A DNA stretch of 41,200 nt from Lachnospiraceae bacterium. Lineage in GTDB: Bacteria; Bacillota; Clostridia; Lachnospirales; Lachnospiraceae. The notes beneath the pieces were generated by a model. That model was not told the DNA's origin, did not search any database, and was given only the letters and a program-made list of their open reading frames with translations. A program made the translations under genes and the position numbers. Positions within the stretch are counted from its first letter, which is position 1; every line of letters begins with the position of its first letter. The stretch covers positions 1 through 41,200 of the forward strand of contig SVDH01000018.1 in assembly GCA_015057865.1 (NCBI GenBank). Direction: 5' to 3'. This document shows positions 22,868-31,569 of this stretch, one piece after another.

Positions 22868-24094
22868 TCACTCCGCCGCCTGCCGTATAATATCCAGCGG
22901 TTCCGCTGCTATTCCGATGTCCACATGCAGCTCCTGCTTCGAATGCGGCGCGCTTGGCATCTCATTTCCTTCCGCGTCGCGGATTGAGCGGACCGTCACT
23001 GCGATATTTTCACCGTCCGGTTTCATGATCTCGATCGTATCTCCGACACAGAACTTGTTTTTCTGTGTCCAGACGACCCTGCCATCCGCATCCATGCCCT
23101 GTACCGTTCCGATGTAGGTATAGGTTTTAATATAGGTATTGGCATCATAAATCTGTGCCGATTCATCCGGCTTCCCGTAAAAGAATCCGGTCGTAAACTG
23201 CCGGAAGGTACCGTCAGAGATCTGATCCAGATACCACGGCATGTTCTCTTCATATTTTTTCGGATCTTCAAAATAGTCATCGATCGCTTTCCTGTAAGTC
23301 CTTGCGACCGTCGCTACATACAGCGCTGTCTTCATCCGTCCTTCCACCTTCAGGCTGTCAATGCCCGCTGCGATCATATCAGGCAGATGCTCGACCATAC
23401 AAAGATCCTTGGAATTAAAAATATACGTGCCGCGTTCGTTTTCAAAAACCGGCATATACTCCCCGGGACGTTTTTCCTCGACGATGGAATACTGCCACCG
23501 GCACGGATGTGTACAGGCCCCGCGATTCGCATCCCGTCCTGTCATATAATTGCTCAAAAGACATCTGCCGGAGTATGAAATGCACATGGCGCCATGTACA
23601 AATGTTTCGATCTCAAGGTCATCCGGGATATTTGCACGGATTTCCCGAATCTCGGCCAGCGAAAGCTCCCTGCCTGTCACAACACGCTTTGCGCCCAGAT
23701 TCTGCCAGAACAGAAATGTCCCGTAATTGACATTATTAGACTGCGTGCTGACATGCAGGTCGATCTCAGGGCATACCTCGGCCCAGATCCTGTATACACC
23801 GGGATCCGAGATCAGCAGCGCGTCCGGTTTGATCTCTTTGAGTTCTTCAAAATATGCTCTGACGCCGTCAAGATCCTCATTGTGCGCATAAATATTGGCT
23901 GTTACATATACCTTCACATCATGTGCATGCGCAAATGCGATCCCTTCCCGCAGATCATCCATGGAAAAGTTCTTGGCGTTTGCACGAAGCCCGAACGCTT
24001 CTCCGCCGACATATACGGCATCTGCACCGTATCTGACAGCAACTTTTAATACATCAAGGCTCCCTGCCGGGATCAAAAGTTCCGGTTTCTTCAT
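22868..24094 (-). CDS. trhP: U32 family protein, probable tRNA uridine-34 hydroxylase TrhP
   Basis: A 408-residue member of the U32 group. The signature ETFVHGAMC is at residues 163-171, and C171, C178, C194 and C198 form the iron-sulfur cysteine set. In bacteria TrhP proteins make 5-hydroxyuridine at the tRNA wobble position from prephenate; older annotations read collagenase-like peptidase. Its ATG overlaps the stop of the methyltransferase gene by 4 bp (ATGA), and that partner is the expected next enzyme of the mo5U pathway, which strongly supports the assignment. The prephenate requirement also makes the chorismate synthase gene downstream a fitting neighbour. A second U32 paralogue, as in Bacillus, is not seen here. 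Confidence 0.88.
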   Translation of the reverse strand: MKKPELLIPAGSLDVLKVAVRYGADAVYVGGEAFGLRANAKNFSMDDLREGIAFAHAHDVKVYVTANIYAHNEDLDGVRAYFEELKEIKPDALLISDPGVYRIWAEVCPEIDLHVSTQSNNVNYGTFLFWQNLGAKRVVTGRELSLAEIREIRANIPDDLEIETFVHGAMCISYSGRCLLSNYMTGRDANRGACTHPCRWQYSIVEEKRPGEYMPVFENERGTYIFNSKDLCMVEHLPDMIAAGIDSLKVEGRMKTALYVATVARTYRKAIDDYFEDPKKYEENMPWYLDQISDGTFRQFTTGFFYGKPDESAQIYDANTYIKTYTYIGTVQGMDADGRVVWTQKNKFCVGDTIEIMKPDGENIAVTVRSIRDAEGNEMPSAPHSKQELHVDIGIAAEPLDIIRQAAE

Positions 24095-24744
24095 TCTTTA
24101 CATCCTCTTTTTACGCTGATCGCCACACCGTCACCCACCGTCAGAATCGATGTGACCAGGCGCGGATCGTGTGTGATCTGATATAAGAATTCACGCATCC
24201 GTTTATGAATGGTCCTGTCTCTTCTTTTGACGGCAAACCTTGACTCGATCAGCTCACCATCCTGAAAGATATTGTCGGATATCAGCAGTCCGTGATCATC
24301 CAGAAGTCTTATCGTATCTTCCAGAAAATTCAGATACTGCCCCTTCGCCGCATCCATAAAGATCAGATCATAGTCTTCTGTCAAGGTCGGCAGGATCTCC
24401 TGCGCATCTCCCTTTAAAAGACGGATTGCATCCTCTTTCCCGGCCATGCGGAAGTTTTTCTCCGCTTCCCGGATTCGTTTCTCATAGTTCTCGATCGTTG
24501 TGATCTGTACGGGAACCTCTGAGATGTCCTCCATAAACAAGGCAGAAAAACCGACTGCCGTTCCGATCTCAAGGATCTTTGCCGGACGTTTTGAGGTAAT
24601 GATCACGGACAAAAGCCCCTGCATTTCCCGACGGATCACCGGGACATTTTCCTTTTTCGCATTCTCCTCAAGTTCTTCCAGGAAAGCGCTCTTTTGCGGC
24701 AGATAGGAATTGACAAATGTTGTATATCTCTCGTCAATGATCAT
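24091..24744 (-). CDS. trmR: tRNA 5-hydroxyuridine methyltransferase
   Basis: A 217-residue SAM-dependent O-methyltransferase of the catechol-type family. EIGTAVGFSALF (residues 59-70) is the SAM motif I, DLIFMDAAKGQY the motif with metal-binding aspartate, and ISDNIF follows. Members of this family were first annotated as caffeoyl-CoA or catechol methyltransferases; Bacillus YrrM/TrmR methylates ho5U34 to mo5U34. The adjacent overlapping U32 gene supports that role. The start is 3 nt after the rnj stop (TAAGATATG), with only weak GGAT upstream, so translation is probably coupled to rnj. Confidence 0.88.
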   Translation of the reverse strand: MIIDERYTTFVNSYLPQKSAFLEELEENAKKENVPVIRREMQGLLSVIITSKRPAKILEIGTAVGFSALFMEDISEVPVQITTIENYEKRIREAEKNFRMAGKEDAIRLLKGDAQEILPTLTEDYDLIFMDAAKGQYLNFLEDTIRLLDDHGLLISDNIFQDGELIESRFAVKRRDRTIHKRMREFLYQITHDPRLVTSILTVGDGVAISVKRGCKE

Positions 24745-24747
24745 ATC

Positions 24748-26415
24748 TTATACATCCATGATGATCGGAATGATCATCGGGTTACGTCTGGTCTTTTTCC
24801 AAAGGAAGCTTCCCAGATTATCCTTGATCTCCGATTTTATCTTGCCCCAGTCTGTAATATTTCTCTCCATAACATGATCGACTGTATCATTGAGCACTTC
24901 CTGTGCTTCTTCCATCAGATTTTCTGATTCTCTGACATAGATAAAGCCGCGGGAAACCATGTCCGGTCCTGCAATGATCTGACCCGAAGCGGAATCCATT
25001 GACATAACCACGATCACGATACCGTTTTCTGCCAGATGTCTTCTGTCATGCATCACGATGTTTCCGACATCGCCAATACCAAGTCCATCGACAAATACCG
25101 TACCTGCCGGCACCTTATCGATCACCTCTGCACCGTTTTCATCGATTGCCAGAACATCTCCCGATTCCAGCATCAAGATATGGTCATCGTCATAGCCGAG
25201 CTGCTTACAAACGCCGGCCGCCGCTTTTCTGTGCTTGAACTCTCCGTGGATCGGGATCGCATATTTCGGATTGACCAGAGAATAGATCAGCTTGATCTCC
25301 TCCTGGCATGCATGTCCGGAAACATGTGTATCCTGGAAAATGACTTCTGCACTCTTTCTGTATAACTCATTAATGATATTCGAGACCGCTTTTTCATTCC
25401 CCGGGATCGGGTTCGAGCTGAATACGATCAGATCATTCGGTGTGATCTTGACCTTTCTGTGAATGCCTGTTGCCATTCTGGAAAGTGCCGCCAGCGGTTC
25501 TCCCTGACTTCCCGTCGTGATCAGAACAGTCCGCTCGTCCGGATAATCCTTTAACTGATCGATCTCTACCAGCGTATTGGCCGGGATACTCAGATACCCC
25601 AGCTCAGACGCGATCGAAATGATATTGACCATACTGCGACCTTCCACACAGACCTTTCTTCCAAACTGATATGCGGTATTGATGATCTGCTGCACGCGGT
25701 CAACATTCGACGCAAATGTCGCCACAATGATCCTCTGGTTCTGATGCTCCCTGAAGATCGCCTCAAACGCTTTGCCGACGGTTTTCTCTGACATCGTGTT
25801 ACCCGGACGCTCCGCATTCGTACTGTCACTCATCAGTGCCAGCACGCCCTTCTTTCCGAGCTCGCCAAACCGCTGCAGATCGATCGAATCTCCGTAAACC
25901 GGTGTGTAGTCCACCTTAAAGTCACCGGTATGCACAACAATACCTGCCGGTGAATAGATCGCCAGTGCCGCCGCATCCTGAATGCTGTGGTTTGTTTTGA
26001 TAAATTCCACACGGAAGCAGCCAAGATTGATATGCTGTCCGTATGTAACTACCTTTCTCTTCGTTGTTTCCAGAAGTCCATGTTCTTCGAGCTTATGATC
26101 GATCAGTCCCATCGTCAGCTTCGTCGCATAGATCGGAACATTGACCTCCAAAAGAACATATGGAAGCGCACCGATATGATCCTCATGGCCATGCGTGATA
26201 AAAAAGCCCTTGACCTTCTCCAGATTCTCCTGAAGATAAGTCAGCACCGGCACACACAGATCAATGCCGTACATGTCATATTCCGGAAAGGACATACCAC
26301 AGTCTACGATAATGATACTGTCCTCATATTCAAAGGCCGTGATATTCATGCCGATCGTTTCAAGTCCCCCCAAAGGAACGATTTTCAGTTTCTGATTGTT
26401 TGATTCTTTCCCCAT
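24748..26415 (-). CDS. rnj: Ribonuclease J
   Basis: A metallo-beta-lactamase-fold nuclease with 5'-3' exo- and endonuclease activity, central to mRNA decay and rRNA maturation in Firmicutes. The 555-residue protein has HGHEDH (75-80) for zinc, THSIQDA..., HTGDFK, the beta-CASP domain with SDSTNAERPG and THVSGHAC, IPIHGEFKH, and a C-terminal dimerisation domain. ATG 26415 is preferred, since GAGG lies 9 nt upstream; the in-frame ATG at 26421 is only 3 nt from it. A terminator hairpin directly precedes the ribosome binding site. Confidence 0.96.
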   Translation of the reverse strand: MGKESNNQKLKIVPLGGLETIGMNITAFEYEDSIIIVDCGMSFPEYDMYGIDLCVPVLTYLQENLEKVKGFFITHGHEDHIGALPYVLLEVNVPIYATKLTMGLIDHKLEEHGLLETTKRKVVTYGQHINLGCFRVEFIKTNHSIQDAAALAIYSPAGIVVHTGDFKVDYTPVYGDSIDLQRFGELGKKGVLALMSDSTNAERPGNTMSEKTVGKAFEAIFREHQNQRIIVATFASNVDRVQQIINTAYQFGRKVCVEGRSMVNIISIASELGYLSIPANTLVEIDQLKDYPDERTVLITTGSQGEPLAALSRMATGIHRKVKITPNDLIVFSSNPIPGNEKAVSNIINELYRKSAEVIFQDTHVSGHACQEEIKLIYSLVNPKYAIPIHGEFKHRKAAAGVCKQLGYDDDHILMLESGDVLAIDENGAEVIDKVPAGTVFVDGLGIGDVGNIVMHDRRHLAENGIVIVVMSMDSASGQIIAGPDMVSRGFIYVRESENLMEEAQEVLNDTVDHVMERNITDWGKIKSEIKDNLGSFLWKKTRRNPMIIPIIMDV

Positions 26416-26430
26416 TGTCATTTACCTCAC

Positions 26431-26470
26431 ACGAAAAAACAGTGCTTTCTAAAAAGAAATGACACTGTTT
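26431..26470 (-). terminator. Terminator between DUF1292 gene and rnj
   Basis: On the minus strand AAACAGTG and CACTGTTT (arms 26463-26470 and 26437-26444) form an 8-bp stem, with an inner TTTCT/AGAAA stem, and a run of six T including stem bases. Only about 10 bp separates it from the rnj ribosome binding site. Confidence 0.75.
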
Positions 26471-26494
26471 CCAAAAGATGCTAATTACAATTCA

Positions 26495-26761
26495 TCACGA
26501 TAATGTGATATCCGTATCATCAATGAGCTCAGCAAAAACTTTGGCGATCGCGTTCAACTCCGTATCATCTTCTACGATCTCCAGTGTAAGCTCATCATCA
26601 TCCGAACAGATTTCTTTAAAAATATATGCCAAAGAATCTTCCGATTCTTCTTCCGTCGCAAGATAGTAGGTAACACCACCGATGCTGGTCTCCTCGAGCA
26701 GATACAGTTCTGCCTGCTCTCCCGTGTCACCATCCGTAAATATCAGCCTTTCCATTTGCAT
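26495..26761 (-). CDS. DUF1292 family protein (YrzB-like)
   Basis: An 88-residue acidic cytoplasmic protein with the DUF1292 pattern: an N-terminal beta segment (ERLIFTDGDTGEQAELYLLEE), a YYLATEEE strand and an acidic C-terminal helix. The order ireB-ruvX-DUF1292 is the same as yrzL-yrrK-yrzB in Bacillus, which supports the call more than the sequence alone. Function is unknown. Two ATGs (26761 and 26755) share one AAAGG, so the exact start is open. The terminator at 26431-26470 follows. Confidence 0.85.
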   Translation of the reverse strand: MQMERLIFTDGDTGEQAELYLLEETSIGGVTYYLATEEESEDSLAYIFKEICSDDDELTLEIVEDDTELNAIAKVFAELIDDTDITLS

Positions 26762-26808
26762 TTGGCCTTTCTATGTCATATCAGTATATTCGATTGTCTA
26801 AAAAATGA

Positions 26809-27231
26809 TCATGATCGTCTGGCATCCAGATATTCCTGCAGGATCAAAGAGGCTGCAATCTTATCTACATATTTTTTCCGCTCTTCAAAAGGAATGCCGT
26901 CCTCGATCAGGATCTGGTCTGCCTCCCACGTTGTCAGGCGCTCATCCTGAAATACAACAGAAATGCCTGTTCTCCTTTCAAGCATTTCCTGAAACGCTCT
27001 GGTCTTCTCACAGCGTTCCCCCTCAGTATCATCCATATTCTTCGGGAGTCCTAAAACGATCAGATCCACTTCATACTCAGTGCATAAAGCCTCAATCCGC
27101 GCAAGCGTACGACGCAGCTTGTTCTCCTGCTGCCTGTAGATCGTCTCTAAACTTTGCGCAGTAAGTAAAAGCGGGTCGCTGATCGCGACCCCGACCGTTT
27201 TGGACCCAAAATCCAATCCCATAATCCGCAC
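26809..27231 (-). CDS. ruvX: RuvX/YqgF-family RNase H-like nuclease
   Basis: A 140-residue RNase H-fold protein annotated as putative Holliday junction resolvase; in other bacteria YqgF takes part in 16S rRNA 5' end maturation. The N-terminal [19 protein letters not shown] carries the first catalytic aspartate; [17 protein letters not shown] and DERLTTWEA supply other conserved residues. The start is a GTG at 27231, matching the usual family N-terminus; an internal ATG at 27222 is less likely. It lies 3 bp after the ireB stop. Confidence 0.93.
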   Translation of the reverse strand: MRIMGLDFGSKTVGVAISDPLLLTAQSLETIYRQQENKLRRTLARIEALCTEYEVDLIVLGLPKNMDDTEGERCEKTRAFQEMLERRTGISVVFQDERLTTWEADQILIEDGIPFEERKKYVDKIAASLILQEYLDARRS

Positions 27232-27234
27232 GGA

Positions 27235-27501
27235 TCAAGAACCCCATTTATGAACCATGGCATAATACTTCAGTACTTCTTCCACGAGTTCATCACGCTC
27301 TACTTTCATAATGAGGCTGCGTGCGTTCTTATGACTGGTAATATAGGTCGGATCACCGGACATGATATACCCGACAATCTGATTGATCGGATTATATCCT
27401 TTTTCCTGCATCGCTTTATAGACGATCTCCAATACATCGCCTACCTTCAAAGAGGTGTCCGTTTCAACTTTAAAATATTGTGTGTTCCCTAAATCCTGCA
27501 T
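27235..27501 (-). CDS. ireB: IreB family regulatory phosphoprotein
   Basis: An 88-residue UPF0297 protein. In enterococci IreB is phosphorylated by the PASTA kinase IreK and affects cephalosporin resistance. The core [33 protein letters not shown] is highly typical. ATG 27501 is chosen for GAGG 8 nt upstream; a start at 27522 would add seven residues without a site. First of the ireB-ruvX-DUF1292 trio and 36 bp after mtaB. Confidence 0.94.
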   Translation of the reverse strand: MQDLGNTQYFKVETDTSLKVGDVLEIVYKAMQEKGYNPINQIVGYIMSGDPTYITSHKNARSLIMKVERDELVEEVLKYYAMVHKWGS

Positions 27502-27536
27502 ATCGTAAACCTCATTAATCAAAATTTAAATACATT

Positions 27537-28817
27537 CTATAACAACCTGTCAGAAAATTCAACCACCTTTATCTGATTCTTAAGGTCCTCATCAGAAGGA
27601 ATGCAAACCCTTAAATACTCAGGGGTATAGCCTTCATAGTATCGTACCCCGTCCTTTTCGGTGCTTTTTTCAAACAGAACCTCTACATCTTTCCCCTCAT
27701 AACAGGAAAGGAATTCTCTTCTGACCGAAGCACATACATCGGCAAGCACATGAGACCGCTCGGTCTTTTGCGCCTCTGTGATCTGATCCGGCATCCGGTC
27801 GGCAGGCGTCCCTGACCTTCTGGAAAACTTAAATATGTGTACATCCGCAAAGCCGGCCTCTCGAACGATCCTGCATGAATCCGCAAACTCCTCTTCCGAT
27901 TCTCCCGGAAACCCGACAATGATATCGGTTGTCAGTGCCGGATCCTGATAATGTGACTTCAGGATCTGACATTTTTCCAGATACTCAGCCGATGTATAAT
28001 GTCTGTTCATCCGCTTTAAAACCGTATCCGACCCGCTCTGCAGGGACAGATGAAAATGCGGACATACCTTGTTTAGCGAGGCCAGCCGGCTTACGAACCC
28101 GTCAGTGATAATACCAGGCTCTAAAGACCCCAGGCGGATCCGTCTGATCCCTTCGATCCCATGAATCCGTTCGATCAGCGAAAGCAGATCGGTACCGATC
28201 TCTTTTCCATAAGAACTCAAATGAATACCGGTCAGGACGATCTCCTGAAAACCGTTCTCTGAAAGCCGTACGACCTCCTCATAAACATCCTCCGGATGAC
28301 GGCTTCTGATCCTTCCTCTCGCATAGGGAATGATACAGTAGCTGCAAAACTGGTTGCATCCGTCCTGTACCTTTAAAAAGGCTCTTGTATGCCCTGACGG
28401 GGCAGATACACTAAGCTCTTCATACTCTGTATCCTTGCTGATATCGCTGATCTGGCAGGCATTTGTCCGCTCCTTTTCAAACTGCAAAAGCAGCGGGATC
28501 AGATCTTTTTTCTGGTTGTTGCCGATCAGAATATCGATCCCTGCATCCTGTTTTGCTTGTTCCGTTGCCGTCTGGACATAGCAGCCGGCAGCGACCAGGA
28601 CCGCATCCGGATTCTGCTTTTTTGCCCGGTGCAGCATCTGTCTTGATTTGTGATCCGCGACATTTGTCACAGAGCAGGTATTAACAATATAAACATCCGC
28701 CTTGTCAGAAAACGGTACGATCTCATACCCGGCACTGACCAGAAGCTCACGCATGGCGTCTGATTCGTAGGTATTTACTTTACATCCCAGCGTATGGATC
28801 GCCGCTTTTTTCATCAT
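27537..28817 (-). CDS. mtaB: tRNA (t6A37) methylthiotransferase
   Basis: A radical-SAM enzyme that converts t6A37 to ms2t6A37 in tRNAs reading ANN codons. The 426-residue protein has the N-terminal UPF0004 domain with C12, C48 and C79, the radical-SAM cluster C154-x3-C158-x2-C161 (CNQFCSYCIIPYARG), and a C-terminal TRAM-like domain. The HTLGCKVNTYESD start separates MtaB from MiaB and RimO. Either of two adjacent ATGs (28817, 28814) may start the protein; GAGAGG lies 5 or 8 nt upstream. In many Firmicutes this gene directly follows rsmE; here an HPr-like gene, thiI and a desulfurase gene lie in between. Confidence 0.95.
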   Translation of the reverse strand: MMKKAAIHTLGCKVNTYESDAMRELLVSAGYEIVPFSDKADVYIVNTCSVTNVADHKSRQMLHRAKKQNPDAVLVAAGCYVQTATEQAKQDAGIDILIGNNQKKDLIPLLLQFEKERTNACQISDISKDTEYEELSVSAPSGHTRAFLKVQDGCNQFCSYCIIPYARGRIRSRHPEDVYEEVVRLSENGFQEIVLTGIHLSSYGKEIGTDLLSLIERIHGIEGIRRIRLGSLEPGIITDGFVSRLASLNKVCPHFHLSLQSGSDTVLKRMNRHYTSAEYLEKCQILKSHYQDPALTTDIIVGFPGESEEEFADSCRIVREAGFADVHIFKFSRRSGTPADRMPDQITEAQKTERSHVLADVCASVRREFLSCYEGKDVEVLFEKSTEKDGVRYYEGYTPEYLRVCIPSDEDLKNQIKVVEFSDRLL

Positions 28818-28846
28818 GAAAACCTCTCAAATTCTATGTAGAAACA

Positions 28847-28875
28847 TTGACTTTTTCACATACAAAATGTAGTAT
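28847..28875 (+). promoter_or_regulatory. Promoter of the HPr-like gene
   Basis: TTGACT (28847-28852), 17-bp spacer, TAGTAT (28870-28875) on the plus strand, with a leader of about 35 nt before the GTG. Confidence 0.6.
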
Positions 28876-28916
28876 GAAATCAAGGAATAATATTTGAGAC
28901 ACGGGAGGAAACGATT

Positions 28917-29153
28917 GTGGAAAAATTCATGGTATCATTGAATTCCATCGACAAAGTACGTGATTTCGTTAACATCATCGCGAAGTTCGATTGTGACTTC
29001 GATCTGATCTCCGGACGATATGTTATCGACGCAAAATCTATCATGGGTATCTTCAGTCTGGACTTAAACAAGCCGGTTGAGCTAACTGTTCATGCAACAG
29101 GCGACAAGCTTGCAGCGATCCAGGATGAGATCAGACCATTTATTGTCGGTTGA
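28917..29153 (+). CDS. HPr-like protein without the phospho-histidine
   Basis: A 78-residue protein with the HPr fold pattern. The Ser46 region is conserved as KSIMGIFSLDL (S41 here), while alignment back from it places S10 where HPr has His15 and D12 where it has Arg17; the HARPA motif is absent. It cannot be a normal PTS phosphocarrier, but HPr kinase could in principle phosphorylate S41, as with the Bacillus regulator Crh. Start is a GTG with GGGAGG 8 nt upstream. It is a single-gene unit with its own promoter and strong terminator, on the opposite strand from its neighbours. Function is inferred only. Confidence 0.85.
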   Translation: MEKFMVSLNSIDKVRDFVNIIAKFDCDFDLISGRYVIDAKSIMGIFSLDLNKPVELTVHATGDKLAAIQDEIRPFIVG

Positions 29154-29172
29154 TTTTCAATACAAACACATG

Positions 29173-29210
29173 CAATCCCCGTTATGATAACGGGGATTGT
29201 TTTTATTTTA
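29173..29210 (+). terminator. Terminator of the HPr-like gene
   Basis: CAATCCCCGTTA and TAACGGGGATTG make a perfect 12-bp stem with a 3-nt loop, followed by TTTTTATTTTA on the plus strand. The same stem, with a weaker T-rich tail, may also end thiI transcripts, whose stop codon (29203-29205) lies in the tail. Confidence 0.9.
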
Positions 29211-30381
29211 CCAGAATTGTTTCTGCCGTATCAACCGCCGTGCGGTAGAGTTCGTCTATCTTCTCCGCAAGCTTTAACTCTGATTTCCGGATCCTGTCAA
29301 CTCTCGGTTTTGTGACCGGATGCTTTGCAACAAAGATCGTACAGCAATCTTCATATGGCAGAATCGATGTCTCATAGGTATCTATGTCTTCTGACACCTT
29401 TACGATCTCCTGCTTATCAAAACCGATCAGCGGTCTGTAGACCGGTAATGTGCAGACATCATTGGTGCAGGCAAGCGACTGCATCGTCTGGCTTGCGACC
29501 TGACCGATGCTCTCCCCTGTTACCAGTCCGAGGCTTCCGTCCTGTGCAGCAAACTCTTCTGCGATCCGCATCATATAACGGCGCATGATGATCGTCAGCT
29601 CATCATGCGGACAGGTCTCATAGATATACATCTGGATATCCGTAAAATTCACCACATGCAGCCGGATCGGTCCGCAATACCGGGAAATGATCCTCGCCAG
29701 ATCTACGACTTTATTCTTCGCACGTTCGCTTGTATACGGCGGCGCATGGAAATAAACCGCATCGATCGCAACACCGCGTTTTGCGATCATGTATCCTGCT
29801 ACAGGCGAATCGATTCCGCCGGATAACAGCAACATCGCTCTTCCGTTTGTACCGACCGGCATACCGCCCGGTCCCGGAATAATCTCTGAGAAGATATTGA
29901 CATGTGTGCGGATCTCTACATGCAGCATGATCTCAGGATCGTGAACGTCAACAGAAAGATCCGGAAACGCATCCAGGATCTTTTCTCCCAGAAGCATATT
30001 GATCTCCTGTGAATTCATCGGGAATGCTTTATTTGCCCGCTTTGTATCTACCTTAAAAGTATGCTTGCCTTCCGTCAGCGTATCTTTCAGATATTGGATC
30101 ACATCCTCAATAAGCTTTTCGATCCCGTTTTCTTCCACCTGAACCATCGGACAGATACCGACAATCCCGAATACCTTTTTTAACGCATCCAGCGCACCGT
30201 CATAATCGAATTCATCACTTGCGTTCACATAAACCCTGCCCTGTTCATATGTCACGGCAAAGGTTCCGTCAACCGGCTTTAATGCAAACCGGATCTGATC
30301 CATGAGCGCCTGCTCAAACATGCGCCTGTTTTTCCCCTTGATTCCGATTTCTCCGTATTTGATCAAAAAAGATGTATACAT
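29203..30381 (-). CDS. thiI: tRNA 4-thiouridine synthetase ThiI
   Basis: Adenylates U8 of tRNA and inserts sulfur, giving s4U8; some homologues also serve thiamine synthesis. The 392-residue protein has an N-terminal ferredoxin-like/THUMP part (1-165) and a PP-loop domain with SGGIDS (187-192). It lacks the C-terminal rhodanese domain of the enterobacterial protein, so sulfur must be passed directly from a desulfurase. The desulfurase gene is 25 bp upstream, the usual Firmicutes pairing. The ATG has AGGGG 5 nt upstream. Confidence 0.96.
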   Translation of the reverse strand: MYTSFLIKYGEIGIKGKNRRMFEQALMDQIRFALKPVDGTFAVTYEQGRVYVNASDEFDYDGALDALKKVFGIVGICPMVQVEENGIEKLIEDVIQYLKDTLTEGKHTFKVDTKRANKAFPMNSQEINMLLGEKILDAFPDLSVDVHDPEIMLHVEIRTHVNIFSEIIPGPGGMPVGTNGRAMLLLSGGIDSPVAGYMIAKRGVAIDAVYFHAPPYTSERAKNKVVDLARIISRYCGPIRLHVVNFTDIQMYIYETCPHDELTIIMRRYMMRIAEEFAAQDGSLGLVTGESIGQVASQTMQSLACTNDVCTLPVYRPLIGFDKQEIVKVSEDIDTYETSILPYEDCCTIFVAKHPVTKPRVDRIRKSELKLAEKIDELYRTAVDTAETILVK

Positions 30382-30406
30382 ATTTTCCCCTATACTGATC
30401 GTCCTT

Positions 30407-31564
30407 TTAACGTCGCTTAAATCTTCTAAGAACCGGAAGCAGTTCTTTTAACGCAGCGATCACTGTCTCTATCTCTTCTTCCGTATTATTCAGGGAGAGA
30501 GAAAACCGGATCACGCTGTCCGTCACTTCCTTTGGATATCCCATTTCCATCAGTGTGCTTTTGTCAGACGGATGATGGGATGCGCATGCGCTCCCGGAGG
30601 AAACATAAATGCCTTTATCTTCCAATGCGTGCAGCAGCACTTCACTGCGCACGCCCGAAAAGCATGCATTGATGATGTGCGGTGCACAAAGCGGTTCTTT
30701 TGGCGTCAAGACCGTCACATCTTCAAGCTGTGACAGTTCTTCCCGGAGCAGCTCCCGCATACCGGCAAGTGTACCGGTCTTCTTATCAAACTTCTGATAT
30801 GCCTCCTCAGCTGCAAGTCCTGTCCCCGCAATGCCCGGTACATTTAATGTACCGGAACGCAGATTCTTCTGCTGTCCGCCGCCATAAAGGATCGGCACCA
30901 CTCTGACACCTTCTCTGATAAATAAGAATCCGGCGCCTTTTGGTCCATGGATCTTATGCGAGCTGACGGATAACAGATCGATTCCCATTGCATGCGGCAT
31001 GATCTTATACTTTCCGTATCCCTGCACAGCATCAACATGAAAGATCACATCCGGATATCCGGCTTTTAACATGCTTCCGATCTCAGCGATCGGATTCACA
31101 GAACCGATCTCATTATTGACATACATCACGGAAACAAGGATCGTATCCTCGCTGATCGCTTCTTTTACAGAGTCTGCACTGACTCTTCCATCCTGATCAG
31201 CCGGGAGTTTTGTGATCCGAAACCCCTGTGTCTCCAGAAAATCAAGCGTCTTTTTTACCGACGGATGCTCGATCGCTGTTGAGATGATATGGCGTCCTCT
31301 TCTCTGATAGGCAAATGCGGCGCCGATCAGGGCAAGGTTGTTTGACTCCGTTCCTCCCGATGTAAAGATCAGTTCTTTTTCCTTACAGCGCAGTGTCGCC
31401 GCGATCTGTCTGGCTGCCGTTTTGACACGTTCCTCCGCGTCGATTCCTTTCAAATGCAATGCCGACGGATTTCCGTAATCTGAAAGAAAGATCTCATTCA
31501 TCAGCGAAACGACCGCTTCTGTCGGTCTGGTCGTCGCAGCATTATCCATATAGATTTCATGCAT
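30407..31564 (-). CDS. Cysteine desulfurase (NifS/IscS-like)
   Basis: A PLP enzyme that removes sulfur from cysteine and holds it as persulfide. The 385-residue protein begins MHEIYMDNAATT; K204 in SSHKIHGPKG binds PLP and C327 in SSGSACASHH is the persulfide cysteine on a short loop. The thiI neighbour makes tRNA thiolation the likely job, as with Bacillus NifZ. The ATG lies 13 nt after AGGAGG at the end of rsmE, a long gap that suggests modest initiation or coupling. No iscU or other cluster-assembly gene is adjacent. Confidence 0.94.
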   Translation of the reverse strand: MHEIYMDNAATTRPTEAVVSLMNEIFLSDYGNPSALHLKGIDAEERVKTAARQIAATLRCKEKELIFTSGGTESNNLALIGAAFAYQRRGRHIISTAIEHPSVKKTLDFLETQGFRITKLPADQDGRVSADSVKEAISEDTILVSVMYVNNEIGSVNPIAEIGSMLKAGYPDVIFHVDAVQGYGKYKIMPHAMGIDLLSVSSHKIHGPKGAGFLFIREGVRVVPILYGGGQQKNLRSGTLNVPGIAGTGLAAEEAYQKFDKKTGTLAGMRELLREELSQLEDVTVLTPKEPLCAPHIINACFSGVRSEVLLHALEDKGIYVSSGSACASHHPSDKSTLMEMGYPKEVTDSVIRFSLSLNNTEEEIETVIAALKELLPVLRRFKRR

Positions 31565-31569
31565 ATAGA

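Noticed and set aside
28818-28846. Minus-strand promoter for mtaB (GTGAAA-17-TAGAAT)
   Set aside because: The predicted start would lie in the mtaB ribosome binding site, leaving no proper leader; not listed as a feature.
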